Source: Clostridiales bacterium (lineage in GTDB: Bacteria; Bacillota; Dethiobacteria; Dethiobacterales; Dethiobacteraceae). From it: a stretch of 64,000 nt of DNA. The position numbers and the translations under genes are program-made. This document shows positions 36,168-46,400 of the stretch, piece after piece (the first letter of the stretch is position 1; the number at the start of each line of letters is the position of its first letter). The stretch covers positions 1 through 64,000 of the forward strand of contig JAGXRM010000018.1 of the NCBI GenBank assembly GCA_018335855.1, written 5' to 3'. Under the pieces are notes generated by a model. It made no database searches. It saw nothing but the letters and a program-made list of their open reading frames with translations, and was not told the DNA's origin.

Positions 36168-36416
36168 TCTATACGCCTCATAAAGGATTCGTAGTGCAAC
36201 TAAAAAAATGAAGTGGGTATGAGGGTGCAGCAAGAAGAAGATGACCTGATAAAATTAAGCATAAAGTTTCAATTTGTGCCTATTTTTTAGTAAAATATGC
36301 TATCTATCAAAAGGATTTTACATAGATACAAAGAAATAGAGCTAAATGAGAGAACAGGGCTCCTGATTTTGTGAGGATGTTCGATTAATAGCCCCTCTGG
36401 GTCTCTAGCAGAAGAA

Positions 36417-37304
36417 ATGGGGTGTTTAGCAGTGAGTAAAGGAAGATTTTTAGTCGTAGACGATTCAATGTTAATGCGTACTCATATTCGAGGCATTGTT
36501 AACAGACATTTTGATGCTGAAGTAATAGAGCTTCAAAACGGAAGTGAACTCTTCAGCTATCTGGAGAACTCAGATATTAACGGTATTGCCCTTATTTTGC
36601 TCGATATTAACTTGCCTGATATCAATGGGATGGAAATTGCGAAAAAACTCCAGTTTAGTGATAAATATAGACCGGTCCCCATAATAATCATTAGTGGTAG
36701 CATCAGTCAGGATACCGTATTACTTTCTCTGAAAGTTGGCGTCAAGGATGTGATAGTTAAACCAATTAATGAAGATGATTTTATTAACCGGATCATGAAA
36801 TTTATTGATGTTAGCAAAGCACCAAAAAAAATCTGCCGTGAAGAGAAAAAAGCTATTCATGACTTCTTTGATGTTATCAGGATAGAGATGAAAAAAGCGG
36901 ACCGCGGCAAGTATCCGTTAACAATATTATTAATGGGGTTTGTAAGGGGGAACACATTGGATTCACCTTTCACAGGTTTAGATTGTCGGGAAAACCTGGA
37001 ATTGGGCTCTCGATTTTGTGCTTGTTTAAAAGATAGCTTGCGGGAAACCGATTCCATAATTGGCCTTTCGTCACTGGATTACCTGGCTATTCTCCCATTT
37101 ACAGGTGAAGACGGGATTAACACAGTAAAGAACAAATTAAGACAGGCATCCTCTGACGCAGAAATCAAACATTTGTCGCTAATAGTCTCTTCTGTTACAT
37201 ACTCTCAGCAGGATGAATCAGCAGACGTATTGATAAACAGTTTAGAACGGAAATATAAAAGCTTGCTAGTAGTAAAAACCTTAAATTTACTTTCGGAACA
37301 ATAA
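36417..37304 (+). CDS. Response regulator with degenerate GGDEF domain
   Basis: The 295-residue protein has a CheY receiver (about 8-128: FLVVDDS acidic pair, phospho-acceptor Asp in LILLDINLPD, SGS, and the KP of VKPINEDD). A linker leads to a C-terminal domain (about 150-290) with the GGDEF fold pattern (an LR.TDSIIGLSSLDYLAILPF strand-hairpin). The active loop reads SSLDY in place of GGDEF and the Mg-binding residues are missing, so diguanylate cyclase activity is not expected. A GTG at 36432 with GGGGT eight bases upstream is an alternative start. No partner kinase is adjacent. Confidence 0.75.
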   Translation: MGCLAVSKGRFLVVDDSMLMRTHIRGIVNRHFDAEVIELQNGSELFSYLENSDINGIALILLDINLPDINGMEIAKKLQFSDKYRPVPIIIISGSISQDTVLLSLKVGVKDVIVKPINEDDFINRIMKFIDVSKAPKKICREEKKAIHDFFDVIRIEMKKADRGKYPLTILLMGFVRGNTLDSPFTGLDCRENLELGSRFCACLKDSLRETDSIIGLSSLDYLAILPFTGEDGINTVKNKLRQASSDAEIKHLSLIVSSVTYSQQDESADVLINSLERKYKSLLVVKTLNLLSEQ

Positions 37305-37352
37305 TGTTACTACGGACAAAGGGTAATAAGAAGAATATAGATTATGATGGCT

Positions 37353-37380
37353 TCCCCTCCCAAGGGGATTATTTTTTTTG
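37353..37380 (+). terminator. Rho-independent terminator
   Basis: TCCCCT-CCCA-AGGGGA (37353-37368) is followed by TTATTTTTTTT. It ends the response-regulator transcript. Confidence 0.75.
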
Positions 37381-37532
37381 CAAGCGTTGTTCTTACTGGG
37401 ATTCTATATGATTACGTTCAGGGATTTATAGAGAGTGTATTAAGCATAAATGCGAAAAGCAGATTATTTAAGGATAAAATTTAAGCTGATTGGAATAATG
37501 AAAATGATTTAATAAAGAAAGGAGATTTCTAT

Positions 37533-38798
37533 ATGTTTAACCCTTTTGAGGAAAAACCAATGCTACTTGGCGATGCCATTATGGATTGGGAAACAGTCTA
37601 CCCAAAGCCTTACTCTAAAGAAGATGTGGATCCTTACACAAAAACGCGCATTATCCTGATGAATGGAATTGAAGCGGAAGCGGCGATGTTCTCCCACCAA
37701 TTTCACCGTAACTGCAATAATAATGAGTTGCGGCGCGATTTAGCGATGTCTCGCCGTATTGAGCAGTTACAGCAGAAACATATCAATTGGCTTAAACCCA
37801 TTGGTGAAACTCCACTTGAAACGACAATCGGATATGAACATGTCGCGGTTGATCTAACGGCTTGGCTTGCCCAGAATGAGCCGGATCCATATGTAAAGCA
37901 AACTCTGGATTTTGCTCTTCTGGAGGATTTTGACCATTTATACCGGTACTCTAATTTGTTGGACCTGGATAAAAATATTCCCGCACAGAACTTAGTAAAG
38001 AGCTATGTTGAAATAACTCCAGGACGCCCAACCATTGCTGAGCACCGTCATCCTAATGACACGGTCAGAGGGTATATTGATTTTAAGAAAGCAGATATTC
38101 GTACCATGCTAAACATTTTAATTATTACAGCCGGTGAACAGCAAACCATGAATTTCTATAACAATATTGGCAACACTTACTACAATGACCTGGGACGCCA
38201 GCTTTATCTGGAAATAGCTATGATTGAAGAAGAACATGTCAGCCAATATGGATCTTTGATTGACCCGAATGCGACTTGGCTTGAAAACCTGTTGCTTCAC
38301 GAGTACACGGAGTGTTACCTCTATTACTCCTTCTATCAGGATGAGTTGGACCCGCATGTAAAATCTATTTGGGAAATGCACCTGCATCAGGAAATTGCTC
38401 ATCTGCACAGAGCAGCTACCCTCCTGGCCCAATATGAGAACAAACAGTGGGAACAGGTTATTCCTGGCGGAACATTCCCCAAGCTGCTTAAGTTCCAAGA
38501 TACACGTGATTATGTGCGCAAAATCCTCGCTGAGCAGATAGAGCTTACCGCTGATAAAGAAGATTTAAAAAATGTCAATGATCTGCCAGAGAATCATACT
38601 TTTTTCTGGTATCAAGACAAGGTTAATCATGACATAAACGTGGTTGCGAGCCATATGGTAATTGACCAGCGCCAGAAGATGAAGGGTGAAGACTACCGAT
38701 CAGAGGTAAAACCACATCCGGTAGAACCCCTGAGAAATCGAATAAGTGATAATGTAACAATTGCAAGAACAAAGCAAAAGCAATTCGCTAACGTTTAA
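37533..38798 (+). CDS. Large ferritin-like double-bundle protein, function unknown
   Basis: The 421-residue soluble, all-helical protein is not a known enzyme by sight. Carboxylate/histidine pairs recur at intervals: EAEAAMFSHQFHR, LLEDFDHLYR, EIAMIEEEHVSQYG and HLHQEIAHLHRA. These are the E..H patterns of ferritin-like four-helix bundles. The arrangement suggests two bundles, one around residues 45-145 and one around 205-300, each able to bind a di-metal site. AAAGGAG precedes the ATG and a terminator follows, so the gene is monocistronic. Proximity to stress genes hints at iron or oxidant handling, but that is inference. Confidence 0.6.
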   Translation: MFNPFEEKPMLLGDAIMDWETVYPKPYSKEDVDPYTKTRIILMNGIEAEAAMFSHQFHRNCNNNELRRDLAMSRRIEQLQQKHINWLKPIGETPLETTIGYEHVAVDLTAWLAQNEPDPYVKQTLDFALLEDFDHLYRYSNLLDLDKNIPAQNLVKSYVEITPGRPTIAEHRHPNDTVRGYIDFKKADIRTMLNILIITAGEQQTMNFYNNIGNTYYNDLGRQLYLEIAMIEEEHVSQYGSLIDPNATWLENLLLHEYTECYLYYSFYQDELDPHVKSIWEMHLHQEIAHLHRAATLLAQYENKQWEQVIPGGTFPKLLKFQDTRDYVRKILAEQIELTADKEDLKNVNDLPENHTFFWYQDKVNHDINVVASHMVIDQRQKMKGEDYRSEVKPHPVEPLRNRISDNVTIARTKQKQFANV

Positions 38799-38819
38799 GA
38801 TAATTTAGTATTGTATCAA

Positions 38820-38862
38820 AAACAGGTGGTTAAAGCTGAAAGCTGCTTAACCACCTGTTTGC
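38820..38862. terminator. Terminator after the ferritin-like gene
   Basis: AAACAGGTGGTTAA (38820-38833) and TTAACCACCTGTTT (38847-38860) form a perfect 14-bp stem. Confidence 0.8.
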
Positions 38863-39047
38863 ATTTTCCGCTATGCCGCAACCATAAGGTTCACTTAGAA
38901 ATTCGAAGTTTTTATCTGGTTTTATGGGGACATTATACCCCAGGAATTTAATCAAAATCACCAAATCACCTTGTTTCCGTGCAAACTTGGCACATCTATG
39001 ATACAATGATGGATGTGTGAATTTTAATTAAAAAAAGGCGGGACAAT

Positions 39048-40637
39048 GTGATAACTGTAAGTAATATAGGACTGCAATATGGAGAGCGTAAGCTCTTCGA
39101 CGATGTGAACCTAAAATTTACTCCTGGCAATTGCTATGGAGTAATTGGCGCAAATGGAGCTGGGAAAAGTACATTTCTGAAGATACTCGCAGGCGAAATT
39201 GAGCCGGATACCGGTGAAGTGGTGATTGCGCGCGGTATGCGGATGTCTATTTTGAAACAAGACCATTATCAATACGATCAGTCTGTCGTGCTTGATACTG
39301 TGATCATGGGCAACCAACGTCTGCATGATATCATTAAAGAGAAAGAGGAGCTTTATAGCAAGGCTGATTTTAGTGATGAAGATGGTATGAAAGTGGGCGA
39401 TTTGGAACAAGAGTTCAATGAGATGAATGGTTGGGAAGCCGAATCAGAAGCTTCTGCCATGCTACAGGGGTTAGGAATTGGGACGGAACTTCACGATAAA
39501 CTAATGTCTGAACTGCAAGGGGCAGAGAAGGTAAAGGTGCTTCTGGCACAGGCTCTCTTTGGTAACCCTGGCATCCTTATTCTAGACGAGCCTACCAACC
39601 ATTTGGATGTGCAATCCATCACCTGGCTGGAAGAATTTTTAATTGCTTTCGATGGCATTGTTATCGTTGTGACGCACGACCGGCATTTTGTAAATAAAAT
39701 TTGTACTCATATGGCTGATGTGGACTTTGGTAAGATTAAGCTCTATGTGGGCAACTATGATTTCTGGTATGAATCCAGTCAATTGGCTCTACAGATGTTA
39801 CGAGATCAGAACAAGAAAAAAGAAGAAAAAGTAAAACAGCTCCAAGAGTTTATTACTCGCTTTAGTGCCAATGCTTCCAAGTCCAAGCAGGCTACGTCCC
39901 GCAAAAAAATGCTAGAAAAAATAAATGTAGATGATATCGAACCATCCAATCGTAAATATCCTTACGTAGGTTTTAAGCCTGACAGAGAAGTTGGTAACGA
40001 TATTCTTACAGTCGTTGATTTATGTAAAACCATTGACGGAGAAAAAGTTCTCGATAAAGTAAACTTTACCGTGTCCAAAGGGGATAAAATCGCTTTTGTT
40101 GGCAGTAATGAGAATGCATACACAACCCTCCTCAAGATTTTAAGTGGTGAGATAGAGCCAGATAGTGGCCACTACAAATGGGGTGTTACTATCACCAAGG
40201 CTTATTTCCCCAAAGATAGCTCCCCTTATTTTCAGAATCAGGAATTGAACCTGGTCGACTGGCTGCGACAGTACTCATCGGACAAAGCTGACTCATACGT
40301 CAGAGGATTCTTAGGGAAAATGCTCTTTTCCGGAGAAGAAGCCCTCAAGCCGCTCAAAGTACTTTCCGGCGGCGAGCGGGTGCGCTGCATGCTGGCTAAA
40401 GTTATGCTTTGCCATGCCAATGTACTGCTCCTGGACCAACCCACTAACCATTTGGATTTAGAATCGATTACTGCCTTAAATAATGGTTTGCGTGATTACA
40501 GCAGTAATGTACTTTTTACCTCCCATGATCGTCAGTTAGTGCAAACAATTGCCAATCGGATTATCGAACTTACACCAAACAATATGATAGATGTACGTTT
40601 AACCTATGATGAATATTTAGAAAGCATTGCAAGCTAG
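39048..40637 (+). CDS. ABC-F family ATPase (YbiT/YkpA-like)
   Basis: The 529-residue protein has two ABC domains and no membrane segment. Domain 1 has Walker A GANGAGKST (about 35-43) and Walker B ILILDEPTNHLD (about 177-188). Its signature is altered to SELQGAEKVKV. The inter-domain linker (about 245-315) is basic, as in ribosome-binding ABC-F proteins. Domain 2 has an intact signature LSGGERVRC and Walker B LLLDQPTNHLD (Gln replaces the catalytic Glu), but its Walker A reads GSNENAYTT without the GK[ST]. ABC-F proteins modulate the ribosomal E site. The start is GTG 39048 after GGCGGGAC. Confidence 0.88.
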   Translation: MITVSNIGLQYGERKLFDDVNLKFTPGNCYGVIGANGAGKSTFLKILAGEIEPDTGEVVIARGMRMSILKQDHYQYDQSVVLDTVIMGNQRLHDIIKEKEELYSKADFSDEDGMKVGDLEQEFNEMNGWEAESEASAMLQGLGIGTELHDKLMSELQGAEKVKVLLAQALFGNPGILILDEPTNHLDVQSITWLEEFLIAFDGIVIVVTHDRHFVNKICTHMADVDFGKIKLYVGNYDFWYESSQLALQMLRDQNKKKEEKVKQLQEFITRFSANASKSKQATSRKKMLEKINVDDIEPSNRKYPYVGFKPDREVGNDILTVVDLCKTIDGEKVLDKVNFTVSKGDKIAFVGSNENAYTTLLKILSGEIEPDSGHYKWGVTITKAYFPKDSSPYFQNQELNLVDWLRQYSSDKADSYVRGFLGKMLFSGEEALKPLKVLSGGERVRCMLAKVMLCHANVLLLDQPTNHLDLESITALNNGLRDYSSNVLFTSHDRQLVQTIANRIIELTPNNMIDVRLTYDEYLESIAS

Positions 40638-40670
40638 GACTACGCTCACCGTAACAGAGGATTAAAAACA

Positions 40671-40715
40671 AAGCTGTGTTACGTGTTTATACCGTAACGC
40701 AGCTTTTTTATTTTT
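40671..40715 (+). terminator. Terminator after the ABC-F gene
   Basis: AAAGCTGTGTTACG (40671-40684) and CGTAACGCAGCTTT (40694-40707) form a stem with one mismatch, followed by a T-run. Confidence 0.8.
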
Positions 40716-40773
40716 AGCTTAATCAGGCATACTAATTATTAAATCTAATAAAAGAAGAAAGAGGTAGCCCAAG

Positions 40774-42159
40774 ATGCCAACTGACTTTCTGTCATTAGGA
40801 ATCAGAACTGAATTAAATGAAATCTTAAAAGATTTAGGCGTCAGGACTCCCACTCCTGTGCAAGTACAGGCAATCCCTGTTTTACTCTCGGGCAAGGATG
40901 TTGTGGCACAAGCCCAAACAGGCACAGGGAAGACGTTTGCCTTTTTACTGCCAATACTTGAAAGAGTAAACGGAAACAAACCCAATATACAGGCGTTAAT
41001 CATTACTCCCACAAGGGAACTGGCTTTACAAATTACTACGGAAGTAAACAAACTGGCCTTTAAGGTCAATGCTAATGTACTGGCTACGTACGGCGGTCAG
41101 GATGTGGATCGACAAGTCAAGAAATTAAAGGGTTCAATTCATATCGTAGTTGGGACACCTGGACGAATTCTGGATCTTATCCGGAGACGAACCTTAAATC
41201 TTTCCGAGTTGAAAATGTTAGTTCTTGATGAAGCTGATCAAATGCTGCATATGGGTTTTTTGCCAGATGTTGAGCAAATAATTAAACAGACATCTCCAAA
41301 ACGCCAAACCATGCTCTTTTCTGCAACGATACCGTCAAGCATACGTAGTCTGGCAAGACGCTACATGAAAAACCCTGTGGATATTCAAACAGAGAGTAAA
41401 AGAATCACATTAGATGAGATTAAACAAGTGGTTATAGCTACTACGGATAGGACAAAGCAAGATACATTATTTAAACTACTTGATGATTTTAGGCCATACT
41501 TGGCACTGATATTCTGCCGAACCAAAAGAAGGACTGCTTCACTGAATAAAGCCTTGCTTGAGCACGGATACTTATCTGATGAACTACATGGCGATTTATC
41601 TCAAGCGAAACGAGAGCAGGTTATGAAACGCTTTCGGGAAGCAAAATTGCAAATACTTGTGGCAACCGACGTGGCAGCAAGAGGCTTAGATGTGGAAGGT
41701 ATTACCCATGTGTTCAATTATGACACCCCTCAGGACGTAGAAAGTTACATACACCGTATTGGCAGGACCGGACGAGCCGGAGAAAAAGGGCTGGCGATTA
41801 CCTTAGCAACACAATATGACGGCGCATCAATAAAATTAATTGAAAAAGGTATTGGCATGTCTATTGAAACAAAAGGAACGCTTGCCAGTGAAAAGTATGC
41901 AAAAACAAACAAACCAAAAGTACAAGGCTATAAAGGGCAACAAGATAAAGCTAAACAAACAGACCCGAGTAAACGTCGTAGAAAGCAACCAGACAGTCAA
42001 GGAGAAAAGCCGGCAAAAGAACAACGAAGAAGCCAACTCAGTAAGCCAGATAGTTATAAAAAAAGCAATCAACAACCTAAAAAACAAGATCAATCTGATA
42101 ATCGAAGAAGTAACAGAGACCCAAGAAAGAGCAACCAAGCTCAAAATCGCAAACTCTGA
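40774..42159 (+). CDS. DEAD-box RNA helicase
   Basis: The 461-residue product has all helicase motifs: Q-motif (PTPVQVQAIP), I AQTGTGKT, Ia PTRELALQ, Ib GTPGR, II DEAD, III SAT, IV IFCRTKRR, V ATDVAARGLD and VI HRIGRTGRAG. The core ends near residue 365. A ~95-residue tail is rich in Lys, Gln, Ser and Arg, like the RNA-binding tails of CshA/DeaD-type helicases for cold-shock and RNA turnover. The stop is two bases before the ATG of a small antitoxin-like gene, so the two are coupled. Confidence 0.93.
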   Translation: MPTDFLSLGIRTELNEILKDLGVRTPTPVQVQAIPVLLSGKDVVAQAQTGTGKTFAFLLPILERVNGNKPNIQALIITPTRELALQITTEVNKLAFKVNANVLATYGGQDVDRQVKKLKGSIHIVVGTPGRILDLIRRRTLNLSELKMLVLDEADQMLHMGFLPDVEQIIKQTSPKRQTMLFSATIPSSIRSLARRYMKNPVDIQTESKRITLDEIKQVVIATTDRTKQDTLFKLLDDFRPYLALIFCRTKRRTASLNKALLEHGYLSDELHGDLSQAKREQVMKRFREAKLQILVATDVAARGLDVEGITHVFNYDTPQDVESYIHRIGRTGRAGEKGLAITLATQYDGASIKLIEKGIGMSIETKGTLASEKYAKTNKPKVQGYKGQQDKAKQTDPSKRRRKQPDSQGEKPAKEQRRSQLSKPDSYKKSNQQPKKQDQSDNRRSNRDPRKSNQAQNRKL

Positions 42160-42160
42160 A

Positions 42161-42403
42161 ATGATAAAAAATTATAAATCTTGCAGGGATAAGGCAGAAA
42201 GTTTCGGCAAGATATTTGTTTTAAAAAATAATCAACCGGATGCAGTACTGTTTTCGATTACCGAATATGAAAGACTTGCAGTGTTTATTGAGTATCTGGA
42301 AAGTCTTGAGGTAAAAGATATTGCACAGTTTACTGAGTCTTTACCAAAAGAAGGAATTAGGAAAAATTACTCCATTGACCATTTAAGAAGTGATATAAAG
42401 TAA
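42161..42403 (+). CDS. Phd/YefM-type antitoxin-like protein without partner toxin
   Basis: The ATG at 42161 is one base past the helicase stop. The 80-residue product (MIKNYKSCRDKAESFGKIFV, then QPDAVLFSITEYERL) has the Phd/YefM antitoxin pattern: an N-terminal strand-helix, 'V-L-x-N-N-x-P-x-A-V-L-F-S-x-x-E-Y-E-R-L', and a disordered C-terminus that would wrap a toxin. The frame is also open upstream within the helicase tail, but that part is low-complexity and antisense to no gene. No RelE/YoeB/Doc gene follows; a terminator does. It may be an orphan antitoxin or a transcription regulator. Confidence 0.65.
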   Translation: MIKNYKSCRDKAESFGKIFVLKNNQPDAVLFSITEYERLAVFIEYLESLEVKDIAQFTESLPKEGIRKNYSIDHLRSDIK

Positions 42404-42459
42404 ATCGCAGCAAGGATATGATTGTGTCATTTACATTTAAATAACTAATTAAAGCCTTG

Positions 42460-42500
42460 AGGGTAGAACGCTCATTTTAGCGGTACTACCCTTTATTATA
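42460..42500 (+). terminator. Terminator after the antitoxin-like gene
   Basis: AGGGTAG..CGCT (42460-42473) pairs with AGCG..CTACCCT (42479-42492) around CATTTT-like loop bases, followed by TTATTATAT. Confidence 0.65.
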
Positions 42501-42679
42501 TAAACCAGATCCTTGTCAAAGATGATAAATCACACAAAGACTGCTAAGCAGATCTGGAGAATGTGGAGCAAATCAGTAGTAATTGCAAATCATTTACCGT
42601 AACTTTTCTGCCAAAAAACCTAAATAAAGAATCGCGATACGGTCTTCACAAAAATCAGTTAAAGGAAGGATGATAAATC

Positions 42680-42829
42680 ATGTTAGGGACAGTCGCAATA
42701 ATTCTCGTAGTCTTATGGCTTCTTGGTATAGTTACTGCGAATACTATGGGGGGATTTATACATATCCTCATCGTAATTGCAATAGTTGTAGTTTTATTAA
42801 GAGTAATTAAGGGTGGTAGGATACTTTAG
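42680..42829 (+). CDS. Small membrane protein, lmo0937/DUF5670 type
   Basis: The 49-residue product, MLGTVAIILVVLWLLGIVTA then NTMGGFIHILIVIAIVVVLL, consists of two membrane helices joined by a turn with the family's TMGGFIHILLVIA motif and a basic C-terminus. AAGGAAGG precedes the ATG. Function unknown; relatives are frequent near stress and envelope genes. A related truncated copy occurs at 56823-56882. It lies between terminated genes and before a LapA protein. Confidence 0.8.
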   Translation: MLGTVAIILVVLWLLGIVTANTMGGFIHILIVIAIVVVLLRVIKGGRIL

Positions 42830-42900
42830 GGTATCAATATTATATTTAGCGAATCACTGTTAACGGATTTCACGAGAATAATTAGATAGGAGAAACAACT

Positions 42901-43245
42901 ATGAGTATGTTCTACCTTGTATTGGCACTACTGTTCAGTATGTTTGTTGCTGCGGTAGCCATGACCAACGCTACAATTGTCACCGTGTATTATCTTTTTG
43001 GCCATGCACAGATCTCTCTAATTGTGCTGATTTTGGGCTCTGCCTGTGCGGGTGCCTTGGCCATGGGCTTCTTCGGTCTCTTTCGCAATATTCGAACCCA
43101 TCTGAAATTTCGTGAGGCGCACCGCAACCAATTAGAGTTGCAGGGTCGCCTGGATTTTCTGGAGAAGGAGAAGATCAGGCTGGAAGCCGATTTAAGCAGG
43201 CAGCAACAGGAGCGTGAAGTAGCTGTAATAGAAGTATCAGAATAA
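42901..43245 (+). CDS. LapA-domain (DUF1049) membrane protein
   Basis: The 114-residue product has two membrane helices (about 5-25 and 37-60) with the LapA motif NATIVTVYYLFGHAQISLIVLI, then a cytoplasmic coiled-coil tail (ELQGRLDFLEKEKIRLEADL). LapA/LapB-type proteins participate in envelope assembly in Gram-negatives. In Firmicutes their role is not established. AGGAGAAAC precedes the ATG. It is transcribed in the same direction as the following glucan synthase but separated by 190 bases. Confidence 0.8.
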   Translation: MSMFYLVLALLFSMFVAAVAMTNATIVTVYYLFGHAQISLIVLILGSACAGALAMGFFGLFRNIRTHLKFREAHRNQLELQGRLDFLEKEKIRLEADLSRQQQEREVAVIEVSE

Positions 43246-43434
43246 TGCAGAATGGAGCGGGATTCATTGACTAAAAAAGGACAAATAGAGAGGATTGAAT
43301 TATTTATTTGACACATGTATGATACAATATATTAATATGTAAATTTTTATGTGGGACTGCGTGATAACTGCCATTCTTATCTATGTTTATATCTCATCAT
43401 TTTACCGCTATCATATTTTTAAGGAGATGCTAAA

Positions 43435-46400
43435 TTGAGTTTCCCATACATTTACTATTCTTATAAAATCGGTGCAGCATTTCTTGTGGTGTTGCTATTA
43501 TGGTTTGTTATTTTTAGGGTGCGGAAAAAAAGAAATATTAATATCAGTGATGCTTCTCTGACAGTGGAGGAGCTTGCGGATTATGCCAGAAGAATGGCCT
43601 TAGAGCATTCAGTTTCTTCAAAAAGAAACATATTAAATTGGCCTATGACATGGATGAATGATAATTATAGTTTTATACTTCAGGTGTATAAAGGGCTAAA
43701 TGATGATGTAATACAGAAGCGAACAGTACCGCCTGCTGCAGAATGGTTGCTTGATAATTTTTATACGATTGAAGAACAGGTTAAAATCATTAGAAGAGAT
43801 CTGTCGAAGCAGCACTATTATAGTTTGCCAGTTTTGAAAAAGGGCCCTTATAAGGGTTATACAAGAATTTTTGCCATCGCAATGGAGTTGGTTTCAAATA
43901 CAGACGGGCAGATTGAAGAAAGTACACTGCTCAAATATCTAGATGCATATCAATCTCAAAACATTCTTTTTGAGAGAGAGATCTGTGTAATTCCGACAAT
44001 GATTAGACTGGCTCTCATAGAGAACATCAGAGTAATAAGTGAAAAAATAAAGGAAACCCAAAAGCAATGGAATTTAGCTGATGAAATAGTTGAAAAATTA
44101 TGGGCTGAAAATGCGGTTGATTTAGAAAAGATAAGCAAGCTATTTAAGAACAATATTGCTGTAATTGATGAAGCTAGTCCATCCTTTGTAGAGCACCTGT
44201 TCTACAGATTGAGAAGATCTGGACGTAGCTACTCAAATGTTTCACGATATATTGAAGAAGCCCTTGATAAATTTCACACGACAATAGAAATTATTGCTCA
44301 AAAAGAACATAATGCCCAGGCTGTTAGCACTGTTTCCATGGGGAATTGCATAACGAGCCTCAAATATGTTTCCATTCTTAATTGGGTTGATTTGTTTGAT
44401 TCAGCAAGTTACTTGGAAAAGATTCTAAGGCAGGATCCTGATGGAACATACAATCTTATGGATATCAACTCCCGTAATTACTACAGGAGACAAATTGAAA
44501 AGATAGCAAAAGAATATGGAGTTTCGGAGCTCCGCATAGCACGGGAAGCCATAGATCTCGCGCGAAAAGCTTCACTGGAAAATAACGAGCTTGTGGATGA
44601 CAGATCTCGGAGAAAATCCCACGTGGGATACTATATAGTGGGTGATGGGGAAAGAAGTCATGAAAGTAGGCGAAAAAGAAAGACAACGTTCTTTACTAAC
44701 ATCTCACGTTTGGTAAAAAATTCTCCTGGCATCATATATTTGGGTTCAATAGGCGTTCTCACCATGCTCATCGTTACATTTGCCATAGGCTATGCCATGA
44801 ACTTCTCAGGAGCAAATTATCTATATTTTGCAATCATAGCTGGGGTAGCAGTAATGATTCCTGCTTCAGAGATGGCTGTCAATATAGTGAATTGGCTCGT
44901 TTGCAGAGTGAAACAGCCGGCAGTTTTTCCACGGCTAGAGCTAAAGGAAGGCATTCCAGATACTTTGAGTACTATGGTTGTTATACCAGCGTTGCTCAGT
45001 GATGAAAAACGGGTAGCAGAACTATTAGAAAACATGGAAAATCATTATCTTGCAAATTGCGAAGATAATTTATATTTCGCTTTAATCGGTGCTTTTAAAG
45101 ATTCACATGGGCCGAGCAATAGTGATGATCATAGCGTCTTGTGGGAAGCCTTTGCGGGAATCAAGGCTTTGAATGTAAAGTATGCAAAAGAAGGAAAAGA
45201 TATCTTTTATTTTTATAATCGACTTAGGAAATTTAATGAAAGCGATAATAACTGGACAGGTTGGGAACGAAAAAGAGGAGCTTTAATGGAATTCAATGAA
45301 GTGCTCCTCGGTTCACAAGAAACGAGTTTCTTATTTTATTCCAATGTATTGCTCCCAGCTAAAAATATAAAATATGTTATAACTCTCGATGCAGACACGG
45401 TCTTACCCTTGGGAATGGCTAAAAAAATGATAGGTACTATGGCCCATCCTCTCCATACGCCAGTCATTGATAGTAACAAGGGTATTGTTACCGAGGGGTA
45501 TGGTCTGATGCAACCTAGAATTTCCTTTGATATGGTTAGCTCAAACAGATCCATTTTCTCCAGAATTTATACAGGGCAGGAGGGAATCGATCCCTATGCC
45601 AGTGCTATTTCCGATGTGTACCAAGATCTTTTTGGCGAAGGGATTTTTACAGGGAAGGGTATCTACGATCTACGGGTTTTTCAAAGCATATTAAAAGATG
45701 CAGTACCTGAAAATGCCATCCTTAGCCATGATTTGTTGGAAGGCTCCTATGTTAGAGCTGCACTGGTTACCGGACTGGAATTGGTAGATTCTTATCCATC
45801 AAAATATAATTCCTATATGGCAAGGCTCCATAGATGGATTAGAGGAGATTGGCAGTTAATACCATGGTTAGGCAGGAAGATTTATAATAAAAACAAAGAA
45901 TTAGTAAAAAATCCGCTATCATATATTTCCATTTGGAAGATGGTTGACAACTTAAGAAGAAGCCTTGTGGCTCCAGCTATCATGGTTTTGCTGTTTTTAG
46001 GTTTTAGTATTCTTCCGGGCAGTGGCTACTTTTGGGCTGGATTTGCTATAACTCCACTGTTACTTCCTCTGGCACTTATCCTTTGGGGACAGCTGTTTAC
46101 TGGTGGGCCGAAAACTGACAGAATAAAGAGGCATATTTCAGGCTACTTTGGACTAAAAGCTTCCTTGTTTCAATTCTTATTGTCCATTGCTTTTCTGCCA
46201 TATCAGGCAGTAATAGCTTTGAATGCTATAGTGACAACACTTACACGTGTCTTTATAACCAAAAAAAATATGTTGGTATGGGTAACATCCGCCGATGCTG
46301 AAAAGGGTCAAAGCAACTCTTTAAAAAGCTATTTATCTGCCATGGGAGCAAGCTCACTTGGGGGTTTTGTCATTGCTGCCATGGCATACTATTTTAAGCC

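Noticed and set aside
36168-36416. Truncation of selO
   Set aside because: The protein ends with the family's normal YRTFCGT tail and has normal length, so the gene is complete.
41840-42160. Upstream in-frame extension of the Phd-like gene through the helicase tail
   Set aside because: The helicase frame is required to the TGA at 42157-42159. The alternative frame is low-complexity Lys/Asn/Gln sequence created by A-rich codons. Only the part from ATG 42161 looks like a protein family.
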